NCBI GenBank assembly: GCA_001464155.1 | Contig: LNEN01000154.1 | Location: forward strand, 1-60,721 | Length of the DNA stretch: 60,721 bases | Direction of reading: 5' to 3' | Source of the DNA: Cytophagales bacterium Ga0077538 | GTDB lineage: Bacteria; Bacteroidota; Bacteroidia; Cytophagales; Cyclobacteriaceae | Part shown: positions 35,276 to 43,640 of the stretch, one piece after another | Layout of the letters: each line of letters opens with the position of its first letter | Position numbering within the stretch: position 1 is the first letter of the stretch | Notes under the pieces: generated by a model | Database searches by the model: none | What the model saw: only the letters and a program-made list of their open reading frames with translations | What the model was told of the DNA's origin: nothing | Translations under genes and position numbers: made by a program

Positions 35276-36040
35276 TTATTTACGCTCCACTTCCCGATTC
35301 CACTCGTACACCTTATCGGCAATCGCGGTAAGCAAGGCTGGATCTTTTTCGAGTGCATTGCCAATCACAATGGTATCGGCACCAGCCTCCAAGGCAGCAA
35401 AGGCTTTGTGAGCAGTATTGATGCCGCCCCCCACGAGCAGAGGAGCACTCACGGCTTTGCGCACTGCCGTAATCATGCGCGGAGAAATGGGATTTTCAGC
35501 ACCACTTCCTGCATCCAAATACATAAGTTTTAAGCCAAGCATTTCACCTGCCATAGCCGTACACGCTGCCAATGAATATTTATCCTCGGGAATAGGAGTT
35601 GTATTGCTCATGTAGGCAACAGAAGTTATGCGCCCAGAGTTAATGAGAATGTATCCCGTGGGGAGCACCTCCAATTTGGTGTTGCGAATAATGGGGGCCG
35701 CGATTACATGTTGTCCGATCAACAGGTCCGGGTTGCGGCCTGAAATGAGTGATAAAAAAAGGAGTGCATCGGCATCACCAGATAGTTGAATGTTGTTCCC
35801 CGGAAAGAGGACTACCGGAATGGTGACGCTTTCTTTAATTTGTTTGATAACATCCGAAAGATTACTGGTCGTAACCAGGCTCCCCCCCACAAAGAAGTAG
35901 TCTACTAAATTTTCGGTAGCCAGATTGATAAGATGCTGAAGCTTGGCTCCTTCATCAATCTTATCCGGATCAATCAGAACGGCAATGGATTTTTTTCCAG
36001 AGCGTTGTTTTTCTACGAAGGAATCAAAGATTGTTGGCAT
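35276..36040 (-). CDS. Geranylgeranylglyceryl phosphate synthase-like prenyltransferase (GGGPS)
   Basis: This 254-residue TIM-barrel protein of the GGGPS/PcrB family joins a polyprenyl diphosphate to sn-glycerol-1-phosphate, the first ether-bond step of archaeal-type lipids. Family segments are visible: VLIDPDK near residues 22-28, FFVGGSLVT, FPGN, GYILINSG, YLDAGSGA and LLVGGGI. Bacteroidota enzymes of this type (group II GGGPS) have been shown to be active. It overlaps the next upstream gene by 17 bases. A UbiA-type prenyltransferase, fit for the second ether step, lies 1.4 kb upstream in the same direction. Confidence 0.88.
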   Translation of the reverse strand: MPTIFDSFVEKQRSGKKSIAVLIDPDKIDEGAKLQHLINLATENLVDYFFVGGSLVTTSNLSDVIKQIKESVTIPVVLFPGNNIQLSGDADALLFLSLISGRNPDLLIGQHVIAAPIIRNTKLEVLPTGYILINSGRITSVAYMSNTTPIPEDKYSLAACTAMAGEMLGLKLMYLDAGSGAENPISPRMITAVRKAVSAPLLVGGGINTAHKAFAALEAGADTIVIGNALEKDPALLTAIADKVYEWNREVERK

Positions 36041-36431
36041 CTTTCTTCTCAGCTCTGTTCTCTAAATACTCTCCAATTTTTTCTTTGGCCATGGACAATA
36101 AAAATACAGAAGCCTGACTTGCCAACACGGTTCCAATTTTTGAAAGTACTCCTGCCATCACAGAATCCTTGCTGTCCTCCTCTTCCATATCCTCTGCTGG
36201 TGCTGCATTGATTACCTTCACTTTCTTCCTTTTCTTTTTGGAACCGCCATCCGACAGAAGTCGATAAAGCACATAGGTGGCTGCCAACGCTCCGCCTACA
36301 ATTAAGGCTGTCTTAATTACCTTTTCAGTTTTATCAGAAAGGACTTTTACTTCATTGTTTAGCGCTTCCTTCTGTTGGTTTGCTTTGCGCAGCAATTGTG
36401 CTTTGGGGTCGTCTGACTCTAACAATTCCAT
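36024..36431 (-). CDS. Hypothetical single-TM protein
   Basis: This protein of about 135 residues has an N-terminal coiled-coil-prone stretch (residues 10-45), one TM segment (about 47-62, ALIVGGALAATYVLYRLL), a lysine-rich cytoplasmic patch (GGSKKKRKKVKV) and a C-terminal amphipathic part. I do not recognise a family. The ATG at 36431 is one base after the preceding stop (TAATATG), so translation is coupled to the holin-like gene. The pair looks like an envelope-stress YqjD/YqjE-type couple, but this is only by layout. Confidence 0.55.
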   Translation of the reverse strand: MELLESDDPKAQLLRKANQQKEALNNEVKVLSDKTEKVIKTALIVGGALAATYVLYRLLSDGGSKKKRKKVKVINAAPAEDMEEEDSKDSVMAGVLSKIGTVLASQASVFLLSMAKEKIGEYLENRAEKKDANNL

Positions 36432-36432
36432 A

Positions 36433-36783
36433 TTATTGCTCTCCAATTTTCTCTAATAACTTTTTTTCAAGTGCTTCACTTACGCTGCTACGCAATGCCA
36501 CAAAGATGATGGCGAGTAGCAAATAAAAACCCGCTACAATAGCAAAGCCTTCAAAAAAGCCGAGATACTCGCCAATTAATAAGGCAATGGAAACACTAAA
36601 AAATAAAATGAATAATGATACCACCGCCAAGACCGCAACAAGCACGGTAAGTCGCGCTACCGCTTTTGCAATGTCTTCCTTAATCTCAAGCTTCACCAAC
36701 TCAACCCGTGTTTCAATGTATCCGGTAAGGTTACCTACGAGACCATCAAGTTTTAACAGTTTTAAAATTGATTCCTTCCACAT
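36433..36783 (-). CDS. Holin-X/YqjE-like two-TM membrane protein
   Basis: This 116-residue protein has an amphipathic N-terminal helix (KESILKLLKLDGLVGNLTGY), a charged stretch, two TM segments (LTVLVAVLAVVSLFILFF; FAIVAGFYLLLAIIFVAL) and a charged tail. That is the pattern of the phage holin superfamily III / Holin-X / YqjE group. These are chromosomal membrane proteins of unknown role, not phage lysis genes. It is cotranscribed with the next small gene. Confidence 0.65.
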   Translation of the reverse strand: MWKESILKLLKLDGLVGNLTGYIETRVELVKLEIKEDIAKAVARLTVLVAVLAVVSLFILFFSVSIALLIGEYLGFFEGFAIVAGFYLLLAIIFVALRSSVSEALEKKLLEKIGEQ

Positions 36784-36851
36784 AGGTGCAAGATAGGAAA
36801 AAGTGCTTTGAATTTATGGCTGAGGAAAGTCAGACATAAGCCAATATCTAC

Positions 36852-37424
36852 TCAGGAAAGTACCCAGCTTTCAATAGTTTTAGGGTAATGTTGATGCTCT
36901 AGCGCCTGAACTTTCGCAGCAATATCAACCACCGAATCGGATGGAGAAATAGGGCAGGTTACCTGTAACAAGGGCTTGCCTTCGTCAAAGTGTTCGTTTA
37001 CTAAATGAATGGTAATGCCCGTCTCTTTATCTCCAGAATTTCGAACGGTTTCGTGCACACGTGCTCCATACATGCCTTTACCCCCAAATTTCGGGAGCAG
37101 TGCGGGGTGAATATTAATAATCTTGTTTGGATAACGAGTAATGAGAAAGGAAGGCACTAGCCACAGAAAGCCAGCCAAAATAATATGTGTAATCTTTTTC
37201 TCCTGAAGGGCAGTGTCCACACTGCCTCCCTCAACAAACTCCTTCTTACTAAACGTGATGGATTCAATCCCTAACTCCTGCGCTTTTTGCAACACACCGG
37301 CTTGTTCATTATTGCTTACGATGAGCGCTACCTCAATTTGGGCATGCCTGGAAAAATACTTGCAAATAGCTACTGCATTGCTGCCGCTACCAGAGGCGAA
37401 GATGGCAAGACGAAAAGGCTTCAT
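36852..37424 (-). CDS. purN: Phosphoribosylglycinamide formyltransferase
   Basis: This 190-residue enzyme of purine synthesis transfers a formyl group from 10-formyl-THF to GAR. The phosphate loop FASGSGSNAVAI is at the N-terminus. Catalytic Asn and His are in INIHPALLP, and the Asp is in the ETGITIHLVNEHFDEG segment. Length is slightly short but normal. It sits between the holin-like gene and the UbiA gene (16-base gap), so it probably shares their transcript. Confidence 0.93.
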   Translation of the reverse strand: MKPFRLAIFASGSGSNAVAICKYFSRHAQIEVALIVSNNEQAGVLQKAQELGIESITFSKKEFVEGGSVDTALQEKKITHIILAGFLWLVPSFLITRYPNKIINIHPALLPKFGGKGMYGARVHETVRNSGDKETGITIHLVNEHFDEGKPLLQVTCPISPSDSVVDIAAKVQALEHQHYPKTIESWVLS

Positions 37425-37440
37425 GTGGCAGCAAAGAACG

Positions 37441-38277
37441 TTACAAAAGTGCCATGCTCAAAATACCGAACAGCATTATCATCTTACAAAAGGAGCTGAG
37501 TCGATTAAAATCTCTCACCGTGTCTGCGTTATAGAGACGCACTACTAACCAGAGCAATGGCGCAAATAAAAATATACTCAAATACACACCGGGTAAGACC
37601 TTATAGATGAGATCTGCCAGTATCACTGCAACCGCAAAGAGTAGTATGACCAGATACAAAAATTGCTTTGTCTTGCGAAAGCCCCAAACAATAGGAAGTG
37701 TTTTGCACCCAAACGTAATGTCTCCCTTCAAATCCTCCATGTCCTTTATCACTTCGCGAACCAGCGTCATGAAAAAAGCAAAAAGTGAATAGACAACAAT
37801 AAGCGATGCATCGGAGGTGTAAAGAAGTGCTACAATAAAAATAGAAAGGCCGGTTAAAAAACCGATGGAGAAATTTCCTACGAAGGGCAAGCGCTTCAAA
37901 TTATTGGAATACCACCAAAGCAAAAAAGCAGATAGGAAATTAATGACTCCAATGCGCCAGCCTAAGTAAAAGCCGATGGCTGTACCGCTTAACGAAAGCA
38001 CTGTATGAAAAAGAATCGCGAACCTGCGAGGTATGGCCTTGCCAATAACAACGCGATCGGGCTTATTGATGTAGTCAATCTTAATGTCGTAATAGTCATT
38101 GATGATATAACCACCGGCCGCAATGAATATCGTAGAGGTAGTAAGTAAAAACAATTGAAGATCACTCAAAATGTGAGCATCCGCTAAAAAATAAGCTGTA
38201 AAGTATTGAGCTAAGCCAATAATTAGCAAGTTGCCAAAGCGAGTAAGTCGAAGAAGGGATTCAAGAAAAGAAACCAT
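37441..38277 (-). CDS. UbiA-family prenyltransferase, likely DGGGP synthase-like
   Basis: This integral membrane protein of 278 residues has about eight TM segments and the two Asp-rich motifs of UbiA enzymes: NDYYDIKID (about 61-69) and a second in the DMEDLKGD segment (about 177-184). In this phylum such proteins are commonly annotated geranylgeranylglycerol-phosphate geranylgeranyltransferase, which adds the second isoprenoid ether chain. Menaquinone and heme prenyltransferases share the fold, but the GGGP synthase gene 1.4 kb downstream in the same direction favours an ether-lipid role. Confidence 0.78.
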   Translation of the reverse strand: MVSFLESLLRLTRFGNLLIIGLAQYFTAYFLADAHILSDLQLFLLTTSTIFIAAGGYIINDYYDIKIDYINKPDRVVIGKAIPRRFAILFHTVLSLSGTAIGFYLGWRIGVINFLSAFLLWWYSNNLKRLPFVGNFSIGFLTGLSIFIVALLYTSDASLIVVYSLFAFFMTLVREVIKDMEDLKGDITFGCKTLPIVWGFRKTKQFLYLVILLFAVAVILADLIYKVLPGVYLSIFLFAPLLWLVVRLYNADTVRDFNRLSSFCKMIMLFGILSMALL

Positions 38278-38358
38278 TCTTCAAAGATAGTAGAACCAAC
38301 CAGATCAGGTGCATGAAAAATCAGTAGACATTCTCAAACGCCTGATCCGGTTATCAGC

Positions 38359-40806
38359 CTAAATTTTGATGGCGAGCATGCCTAAGAAGTTAGTGCCTGC
38401 TTGTGGATAAAAGTAGTTTTCGCGGAACGCGGCACCCCCGCCCTGATAACCCCAGGTATAGCCATTTGATTCATACTCAACATTCAAAATATTGTTTATC
38501 AAAAGACTAAAAGTAATCTCCTTCACAAAAGAAGGTGTCCATACATAACTCATGCGGATATCGTTGATCAGATAATCCTCCATGCTTCTTTGCTCGTTGG
38601 CAGTATTGTCCAAGTATTGCTTGCCTACGTATTTAGTTAGCAAAGAAATTTCAGTCTTGGTGAATGGTCTGTACGAGAAAACTGATCCGGCAATTATGTT
38701 GGGAGAAAAAGAAATATTCGTGTCTTTATAAGCGTTCTTTACCTCATTGTATTCATCCCAATTAACTCCATAATCATAAATCACCTCCGTAAAATTTCGA
38801 ATCTTATTCTGGCTTAACGTCAGGTTCGCGCTCCAGTTAAATCTGGCAGAAAGTTGAAAGGTTCCTTCTAGTTCAATACCTGATCGGTAACTTCTATCAA
38901 CGTTGGTTCGGATGTTCGCGCCCACATCATTCAACGCACCCGTTAATACGAGCTGATTAAAATAATCCATATAGTAGAGATTCGCATTCAACAAGATCTT
39001 GTCAGTCGTCTTGCGATAGCCAACTTCAACGTTCGTCATGGATTCGTGCTTAGGAGTTGCCCCAGGATTGTCTACAAAATCATCACGCACTGGCTCCCGA
39101 TTCGCGAAAGCTACAGAAGCATAGAATTGATTTCCCTCTACCAGATCATAGGTAAAACCTGCTTTCGGATTGAAGAAGTTAAACGTTTCATCTACTAAAA
39201 AGTCGAATTGCTTGTTTTCCTTACCACTTGCCTTGTAGCTAATGCCTCTGTACTGCAAATCCAAGTAGGCATTGAGTCGCGTGCTTACCTGATAGTTTGC
39301 TTTTATATAGGAGTTGAAGTCATGTTTGTCACCCACATTAAAATAATACTGGTACCCTGCTGGAGCATTTGGCACAGTTGACCATAGTACCTGCCCAAAG
39401 TGATCGCCTAAATACCGGTTCCAAGCGCCACCTACTACAAGGTTCAACTCATTCTTGTCATAGGAAAGTGAATAGGTGGTCCCGTAAAAATCGTTATCCA
39501 ACCAACGTCTGCGAATGATGTCTGAGGATTCAACAGGCATTCCATCAATCACAGGATTACTCAAGCCATAGTTTTCAAAATCATCATCGTAGCGATATTC
39601 CTCGTAAAAGCCTTTTCCTTTTGTATAGTGCAATGCTGCATTAGCCGTGAGGTTAGGAGAAAACTGTTGCGATACATGGAGTTGATAATGGTATTGTCCA
39701 TAATCATCGACCTGATTTTCGTAAGTATAAGGATTGAACGTTCTGCTGTTGGAATTAAGTAGATTTTGGCGTTGTTCCTCATTCCATCCCTCATTGCTTA
39801 CAGTTTGCTCCATTGCCTCTATGTCATTGTTCAAACGCGACTCCGGAACTCCATACCAACTCTGATAGGTACGTTCCTTCCCTCCAAAGGCCAACGCTTT
39901 TACAATCATACTCTTACCGTAATACGCTGCGGAAGCAAAATAAGAACGAAGATCGGAGGAGGCGCGATCGATGAATCCATCGGAAGCAATTTGAGACAAG
40001 CGGCCATCAAGGGTGAATTTATTTTTTATCAACCCTGTACCAAAACCGAGTGTATGTCTTCGTGTTCCAAACGATCCAAAGGAATTAACCAGTTCAGCAT
40101 GCGCTTTCTCATTTTTAGTATTGGTTTGTAGATTGATAGATCCACCAAACGAACTGCCACCGTTGGTAGATGTCCCTACCCCACGTTGAATTTGTATGCT
40201 TTGTACTGAAGAAGTAATGTCTGGCATGTTCACCCAAAAGGTTCCTTGCGATTCGCTGTCGTTATAGGGAATGCCATTGATAGTAACATTTACTCTTGTG
40301 GCATCGCTTCCGCGTATGCGCACTCCAGTGTATCCTATGCCTGTGCCAGCATCCGAAGTGGTGACGAGTGATGGAGTCCAGTTCAAGACAAAGGGCAAAT
40401 CTTGTCCATAGTTTTGCTTCTCCAGAGTTTTCTTATCAAGATTGAAGTAGGTGGTCGGAGACTTTTCGTCCGCACGCGTGGAGCGTATCACGACTTCATC
40501 GGTGAGTATAAAACCCTCCTTCAGTTCAATGTTGAGTTCGGTAGTTTGATCACCCTCAATAGTTAATCGCTGCATTTCGTAACCCAAAAATTTAACGACT
40601 AAAGTTTGCCTCCCTTTCTCCAGTGTGGGCAGGGTGAAAAATCCCTGCTCGTTTGTGACGGCTACGATACGCGTGTTTTCAACCTGCACCGTTGCTCCGG
40701 TGAGTACCTGCTTACTTGCTGCATCGCGAACGTTGCCGCGAATGCCTTGCGCCATTGCGCTGGTGGTTAGCATGATGCATGCTGCCACTTTCATAAATTG
40801 TAACAT
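38359..40806 (-). CDS. TonB-dependent outer-membrane receptor, probably for thiamin or a precursor
   Basis: This is an 815-residue outer-membrane transporter. It has a signal peptide (ending SAMAQG), a carboxypeptidase-regulatory-like domain (about 22-105), a plug domain with IQIQRGVGTSTNGGSSFGG, and a 22-strand-type beta barrel ending in a C-terminal hydrophobic strand (FLGMLAIKI). The gene is preceded by a TPP riboswitch on the same strand, so it is turned down when thiamin pyrophosphate is plentiful. Riboswitch-controlled receptors of this kind in Bacteroidota are known thiamin-uptake candidates. The ligand itself is inferred from the riboswitch. Confidence 0.9.
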   Translation of the reverse strand: MLQFMKVAACIMLTTSAMAQGIRGNVRDAASKQVLTGATVQVENTRIVAVTNEQGFFTLPTLEKGRQTLVVKFLGYEMQRLTIEGDQTTELNIELKEGFILTDEVVIRSTRADEKSPTTYFNLDKKTLEKQNYGQDLPFVLNWTPSLVTTSDAGTGIGYTGVRIRGSDATRVNVTINGIPYNDSESQGTFWVNMPDITSSVQSIQIQRGVGTSTNGGSSFGGSINLQTNTKNEKAHAELVNSFGSFGTRRHTLGFGTGLIKNKFTLDGRLSQIASDGFIDRASSDLRSYFASAAYYGKSMIVKALAFGGKERTYQSWYGVPESRLNNDIEAMEQTVSNEGWNEEQRQNLLNSNSRTFNPYTYENQVDDYGQYHYQLHVSQQFSPNLTANAALHYTKGKGFYEEYRYDDDFENYGLSNPVIDGMPVESSDIIRRRWLDNDFYGTTYSLSYDKNELNLVVGGAWNRYLGDHFGQVLWSTVPNAPAGYQYYFNVGDKHDFNSYIKANYQVSTRLNAYLDLQYRGISYKASGKENKQFDFLVDETFNFFNPKAGFTYDLVEGNQFYASVAFANREPVRDDFVDNPGATPKHESMTNVEVGYRKTTDKILLNANLYYMDYFNQLVLTGALNDVGANIRTNVDRSYRSGIELEGTFQLSARFNWSANLTLSQNKIRNFTEVIYDYGVNWDEYNEVKNAYKDTNISFSPNIIAGSVFSYRPFTKTEISLLTKYVGKQYLDNTANEQRSMEDYLINDIRMSYVWTPSFVKEITFSLLINNILNVEYESNGYTWGYQGGGAAFRENYFYPQAGTNFLGMLAIKI

Positions 40807-40869
40807 GTTTTTAAATGGGTTAAACCTGCAAATGCATCGGGGAATGCACTCTTGCGTACGTTTAACATT

Positions 40870-40950
40870 GCCTCTCCCTTCGTCCGCATTACCGGCATCA
40901 GGTTCATTGGGTATAATCTCAGCCCGTTATTATGTGGCACCCCTTGTCTT
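40870..40950 (-). promoter_or_regulatory. TPP (thiamin pyrophosphate) riboswitch
   Basis: Read on the minus strand, the conserved THI-element blocks appear in order: AAGGGGTGCC (complement of 40936-40945), GGCTGAGA (40917-40924), ACCC, GAACCTGAT (40897-40905), a GTAATGC segment, and CGAAGGGA (40875-40882). Spacing between blocks is normal. It ends about 65 bases before the TonB receptor ATG, leaving room for an expression platform that could terminate transcription or block translation. Confidence 0.95.
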
Positions 40951-41008
40951 TCGACAGAACAAAGGTATGCACGGATTTTTTAAAAAAGCAAATTGTATCT
41001 TCGCCCCG

Positions 41009-42022
41009 ATGCTCAACCTCACTGAATTTCTACAACTGCGCCAACACCTACCGGTTATTGACGTGCGCTCGGAATCCGAGTTTGAGCAGGGGCATGTACC
41101 GCAAGCCATTAATCTTCCCATTCTCAATAATGAAGAAAGAAAAATAGTCGGTACTCTTTATAAGCAACAGGGGCCCAAACAAGCTATTAAAGAAGGGGTG
41201 CGCTTAGTCGGGCCGCGTTTATCAGAAATTTTAGCACAAGCTGAACAAATCGCTAACGGAAAAGAAGTATTGGTGCATTGCTGGCGTGGCGGCATGCGGT
41301 CCAACAATTTTTGTTGGTTGATAGAACGGCTCGGCATCAAATCACAGGCCCTTCAGGGCGGATACAAGGCCTATCGCACGAAAGTATTAGAATCGTTCAC
41401 ACAACCCTTTCAACTGATTGTTTTATCGGGGAGCACCGGCAGTGGTAAAACTGAAATCTTACAAGAACTTAAAAAACAAGGAGAGCAAATTATTTGTTTG
41501 GAAACCTTAGCCAATCATAAAGGCTCTGCTTTTGGAGGGTTGGGCTTAGGTGAGCAACCTACTACCGAGCAATTTCAAAACAACTTGTTTGAAGAAATCC
41601 TTCAGCTTGATTTAAACAAACGCATTTGGATTGAAGATGAATCCATTGCCGTAGGGAAAATATTTGTGCCGGAGCCCTTGTGGAAAAATTTACGCACTAG
41701 TCCGATTGTAAAAGTTGATGTGCCCAGAGAAGTGCGGGTACAGCGCCTGGTCGAAGATTATGGCAAAGTAGATAAAGAGTTGCTATTGGATGCCATGAAG
41801 AAGATCACTAAAAAATTAGGCGGCCAGCATTTTAACACAGCGAAGGAAAAACTATTGGAAAATGATCTCGCTACCACTGCTGATATATTACTGACGTACT
41901 ATGACAAAGCATATACCAAAAGTCTGGAAAATCGAGAATCTAGAATAATTTCAGAAATCTCTTGGGATGGCACTCATATCGCTGACTTTGTAAAAGAAAA
42001 ATTAAACCACATAGACACATAG
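41009..42022 (+). CDS. mnmH: tRNA 2-selenouridine synthase (MnmH/SelU)
   Basis: This 337-residue enzyme swaps sulfur for selenium at the wobble uridine of certain tRNAs, using selenophosphate. The N-terminal rhodanese domain has the catalytic Cys91 in VLVHCWRGG. A P-loop domain with GSTGSGKTE (about 141-149) follows. The next gene is selD, the selenophosphate supplier, which supports the call. I chose the ATG at 41009; the much longer open frame upstream runs through the riboswitch region and is not coding. A TATCTTCG box lies just before the start. Confidence 0.92.
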   Translation: MLNLTEFLQLRQHLPVIDVRSESEFEQGHVPQAINLPILNNEERKIVGTLYKQQGPKQAIKEGVRLVGPRLSEILAQAEQIANGKEVLVHCWRGGMRSNNFCWLIERLGIKSQALQGGYKAYRTKVLESFTQPFQLIVLSGSTGSGKTEILQELKKQGEQIICLETLANHKGSAFGGLGLGEQPTTEQFQNNLFEEILQLDLNKRIWIEDESIAVGKIFVPEPLWKNLRTSPIVKVDVPREVRVQRLVEDYGKVDKELLLDAMKKITKKLGGQHFNTAKEKLLENDLATTADILLTYYDKAYTKSLENRESRIISEISWDGTHIADFVKEKLNHIDT

Positions 42023-42024
42023 AG

Positions 42025-42064
42025 CACATAGGCATAGATCTATTAAAACTATGTCTCCTATGTG
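42025..42064 (+). other. Stem-loop between mnmH and selD
   Basis: CACATAGG and CCTATGTG pair perfectly, extended by CATAG/CTATG after a 3-base bulge, closing an 11-base A/T-rich loop. It lies right after the mnmH stop and ends 9 bases before the selD ATG. Two more copies of the heptamer CACATAG precede it within the mnmH 3' end. No T-run follows, so it is probably not a simple terminator. It may control readthrough or translation of selD. Confidence 0.5.
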
Positions 42065-42073
42065 GTAAAAAAT

Positions 42074-43108
42074 ATGAACGAAATTAAACTCACCCACTAC
42101 TCACATGGCTCCGGCTGTGGTTGCAAAATTGCTCCGGCAGTGCTCGATAAAATTTTACACTCGAATGCGCCCAAGGCGCTATTTCCTACTCTCTTAGTTG
42201 GGAACGAATCAAAAGACGATGCTGCAGTAATGGATCTAGGCAATGGCACTTGTCTGGTCAGTACCACTGATTTCTTTATGCCTATTGTAGATGATGCCTA
42301 CACCTTTGGATCTATTGCTTCTGTGAATGCGATTAGTGACGTGTATGCGATGGGAGGTAAACCAGTGATGGCACTGGCTATTTTAGGATGGCCTGTAGAA
42401 AAATTATCTCCTGAATTGGCCCAACAAGTTTTAGACGGCAGTCGTGCCATCTGTGCGAAGGCGGGAATTCCTTTGGCAGGTGGTCACAGCATTGATAGCC
42501 CCGAACCTATTTTTGGTTTAGCCGTAACGGGGCTTGTCGAGAAACAAAATCTGAAACAAAACAATACGGCCAAAGAAGGCGACTTACTCTACCTTACCAA
42601 ACCCATTGGTGTGGGAATGATCAGTGCTGCTCATAAGCGGGATCTCGCAAAAGTAGATGATTTTGAAGAAGCCGTACAGGTAATGTTGCAACTCAATTCC
42701 ATTGGCGTTGAGTTCGGTCAACTTGATTACATCCATGCCATGACAGACATCACAGGTTTTGGTTTGCTTGGGCATTTAGTAGAAGTATGTGAGGGCAGTG
42801 GCCTCTCAGCAGAAATAGACTATACGAAGGTTCCGCTGCTAAAGAACATTTCACACTATGCTTCACAAATGATCTACCCAGATATCACTACACGGAATTG
42901 GAATAGTTATCAGAATAAAATTGAAGGCATTGGCGCTGAATCTTTTCTCACCTTATGTGATCCACAGACAAGTGGTGGCCTATTGGTTTGTGTAGATCCA
43001 ATTGCTCGTGAGGTATTTGAAAAATTTTGTCATACAAAAGGATTGGACTTACAAGCTTTTGGTGTACTGAAAGCGAAATCCGAAAAAACTATAAAGATCA
43101 CACATTGA
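42074..43108 (+). CDS. selD: Selenide, water dikinase (selenophosphate synthetase)
   Basis: This 344-residue enzyme makes selenophosphate from selenide and ATP. The catalytic N-terminal motif GSGCGCK has Cys15, Cys17 and Lys18, so the Cys form rather than a selenocysteine form. The DDAAV and DITGFGLLGHL segments of the AIRS/SelD fold are present. The ATG at 42074 is preferred over one 12 bases upstream from family alignment. It serves MnmH here; selA and selB are not in the window. It overlaps the VanZ-like gene. Confidence 0.95.
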   Translation: MNEIKLTHYSHGSGCGCKIAPAVLDKILHSNAPKALFPTLLVGNESKDDAAVMDLGNGTCLVSTTDFFMPIVDDAYTFGSIASVNAISDVYAMGGKPVMALAILGWPVEKLSPELAQQVLDGSRAICAKAGIPLAGGHSIDSPEPIFGLAVTGLVEKQNLKQNNTAKEGDLLYLTKPIGVGMISAAHKRDLAKVDDFEEAVQVMLQLNSIGVEFGQLDYIHAMTDITGFGLLGHLVEVCEGSGLSAEIDYTKVPLLKNISHYASQMIYPDITTRNWNSYQNKIEGIGAESFLTLCDPQTSGGLLVCVDPIAREVFEKFCHTKGLDLQAFGVLKAKSEKTIKITH

Positions 43109-43464
43109 AATACTGGTTCACGATAAGTATAACGCTGCTCATCCTGATTACTGTACTCCTTCCTGGCTCAGCCGTTCCAGATGTCGGAAATTTTGGGCTT
43201 GACAAAATAGTACACTTCTTTCTTTTCTTTGTGTGGGCTGTTGCCATTCGATTTGATTTTTCTTCTCTAAACAAAATTCTTGTCTTCGTTATCGGTATAG
43301 TATTTAGCTGCTTAACAGAAGTACTTCAACTTTTTACAGAAGACAGAAGTTTTGATTTTTTTGACATGCTGGCAGATGCGGTTGGCCTGACGACAGGCCT
43401 GATCTTGAGCCACTTAGTTATACGCATTCTTTCTTCCGCATTGAAAAAATTACCTGGTGCCTAG
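43105..43464 (+). CDS. VanZ-like membrane protein
   Basis: This protein of about 119 residues has four TM segments and the VanZ-type sequence around LDKIVHFFLFFVWAVAIRF and LTEVLQLF. VanZ-like proteins are linked to teicoplanin resistance in Gram-positives, but function elsewhere is unknown. The start is set at the TTG (43105) inside the selD stop, giving the normal length; an in-frame start 78 bases further upstream, in selD, is unlikely. Confidence 0.72.
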   Translation: MKYWFTISITLLILITVLLPGSAVPDVGNFGLDKIVHFFLFFVWAVAIRFDFSSLNKILVFVIGIVFSCLTEVLQLFTEDRSFDFFDMLADAVGLTTGLILSHLVIRILSSALKKLPGA

Positions 43465-43640
43465 CCGTTGGTTACCTTTTTCTTTGCATCCCGATAAATT
43501 GAAAAATTTCAACACACTCATGTAGCCTTCCGCGCTTCCTATTTTCTACTTGTAATTCACTCACTCTTACTAGCAATGCCCTACTCGCTTCAACAGAAGT
43601 GAGGCGCTATTCGTGTAACCAAATTTAACCCAACTTATAT

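Noticed and set aside
40625-41008. Long in-frame extension upstream of mnmH (128 codons)
   Set aside because: It runs antisense through the TonB receptor start and the TPP riboswitch; family proteins begin at the ATG at 41009.
42007-42031. Three CACATAG heptamers read as a CRISPR-like or satellite repeat
   Set aside because: Only three copies with 1-3 base spacers, partly inside the mnmH coding end; described instead with the hairpin.
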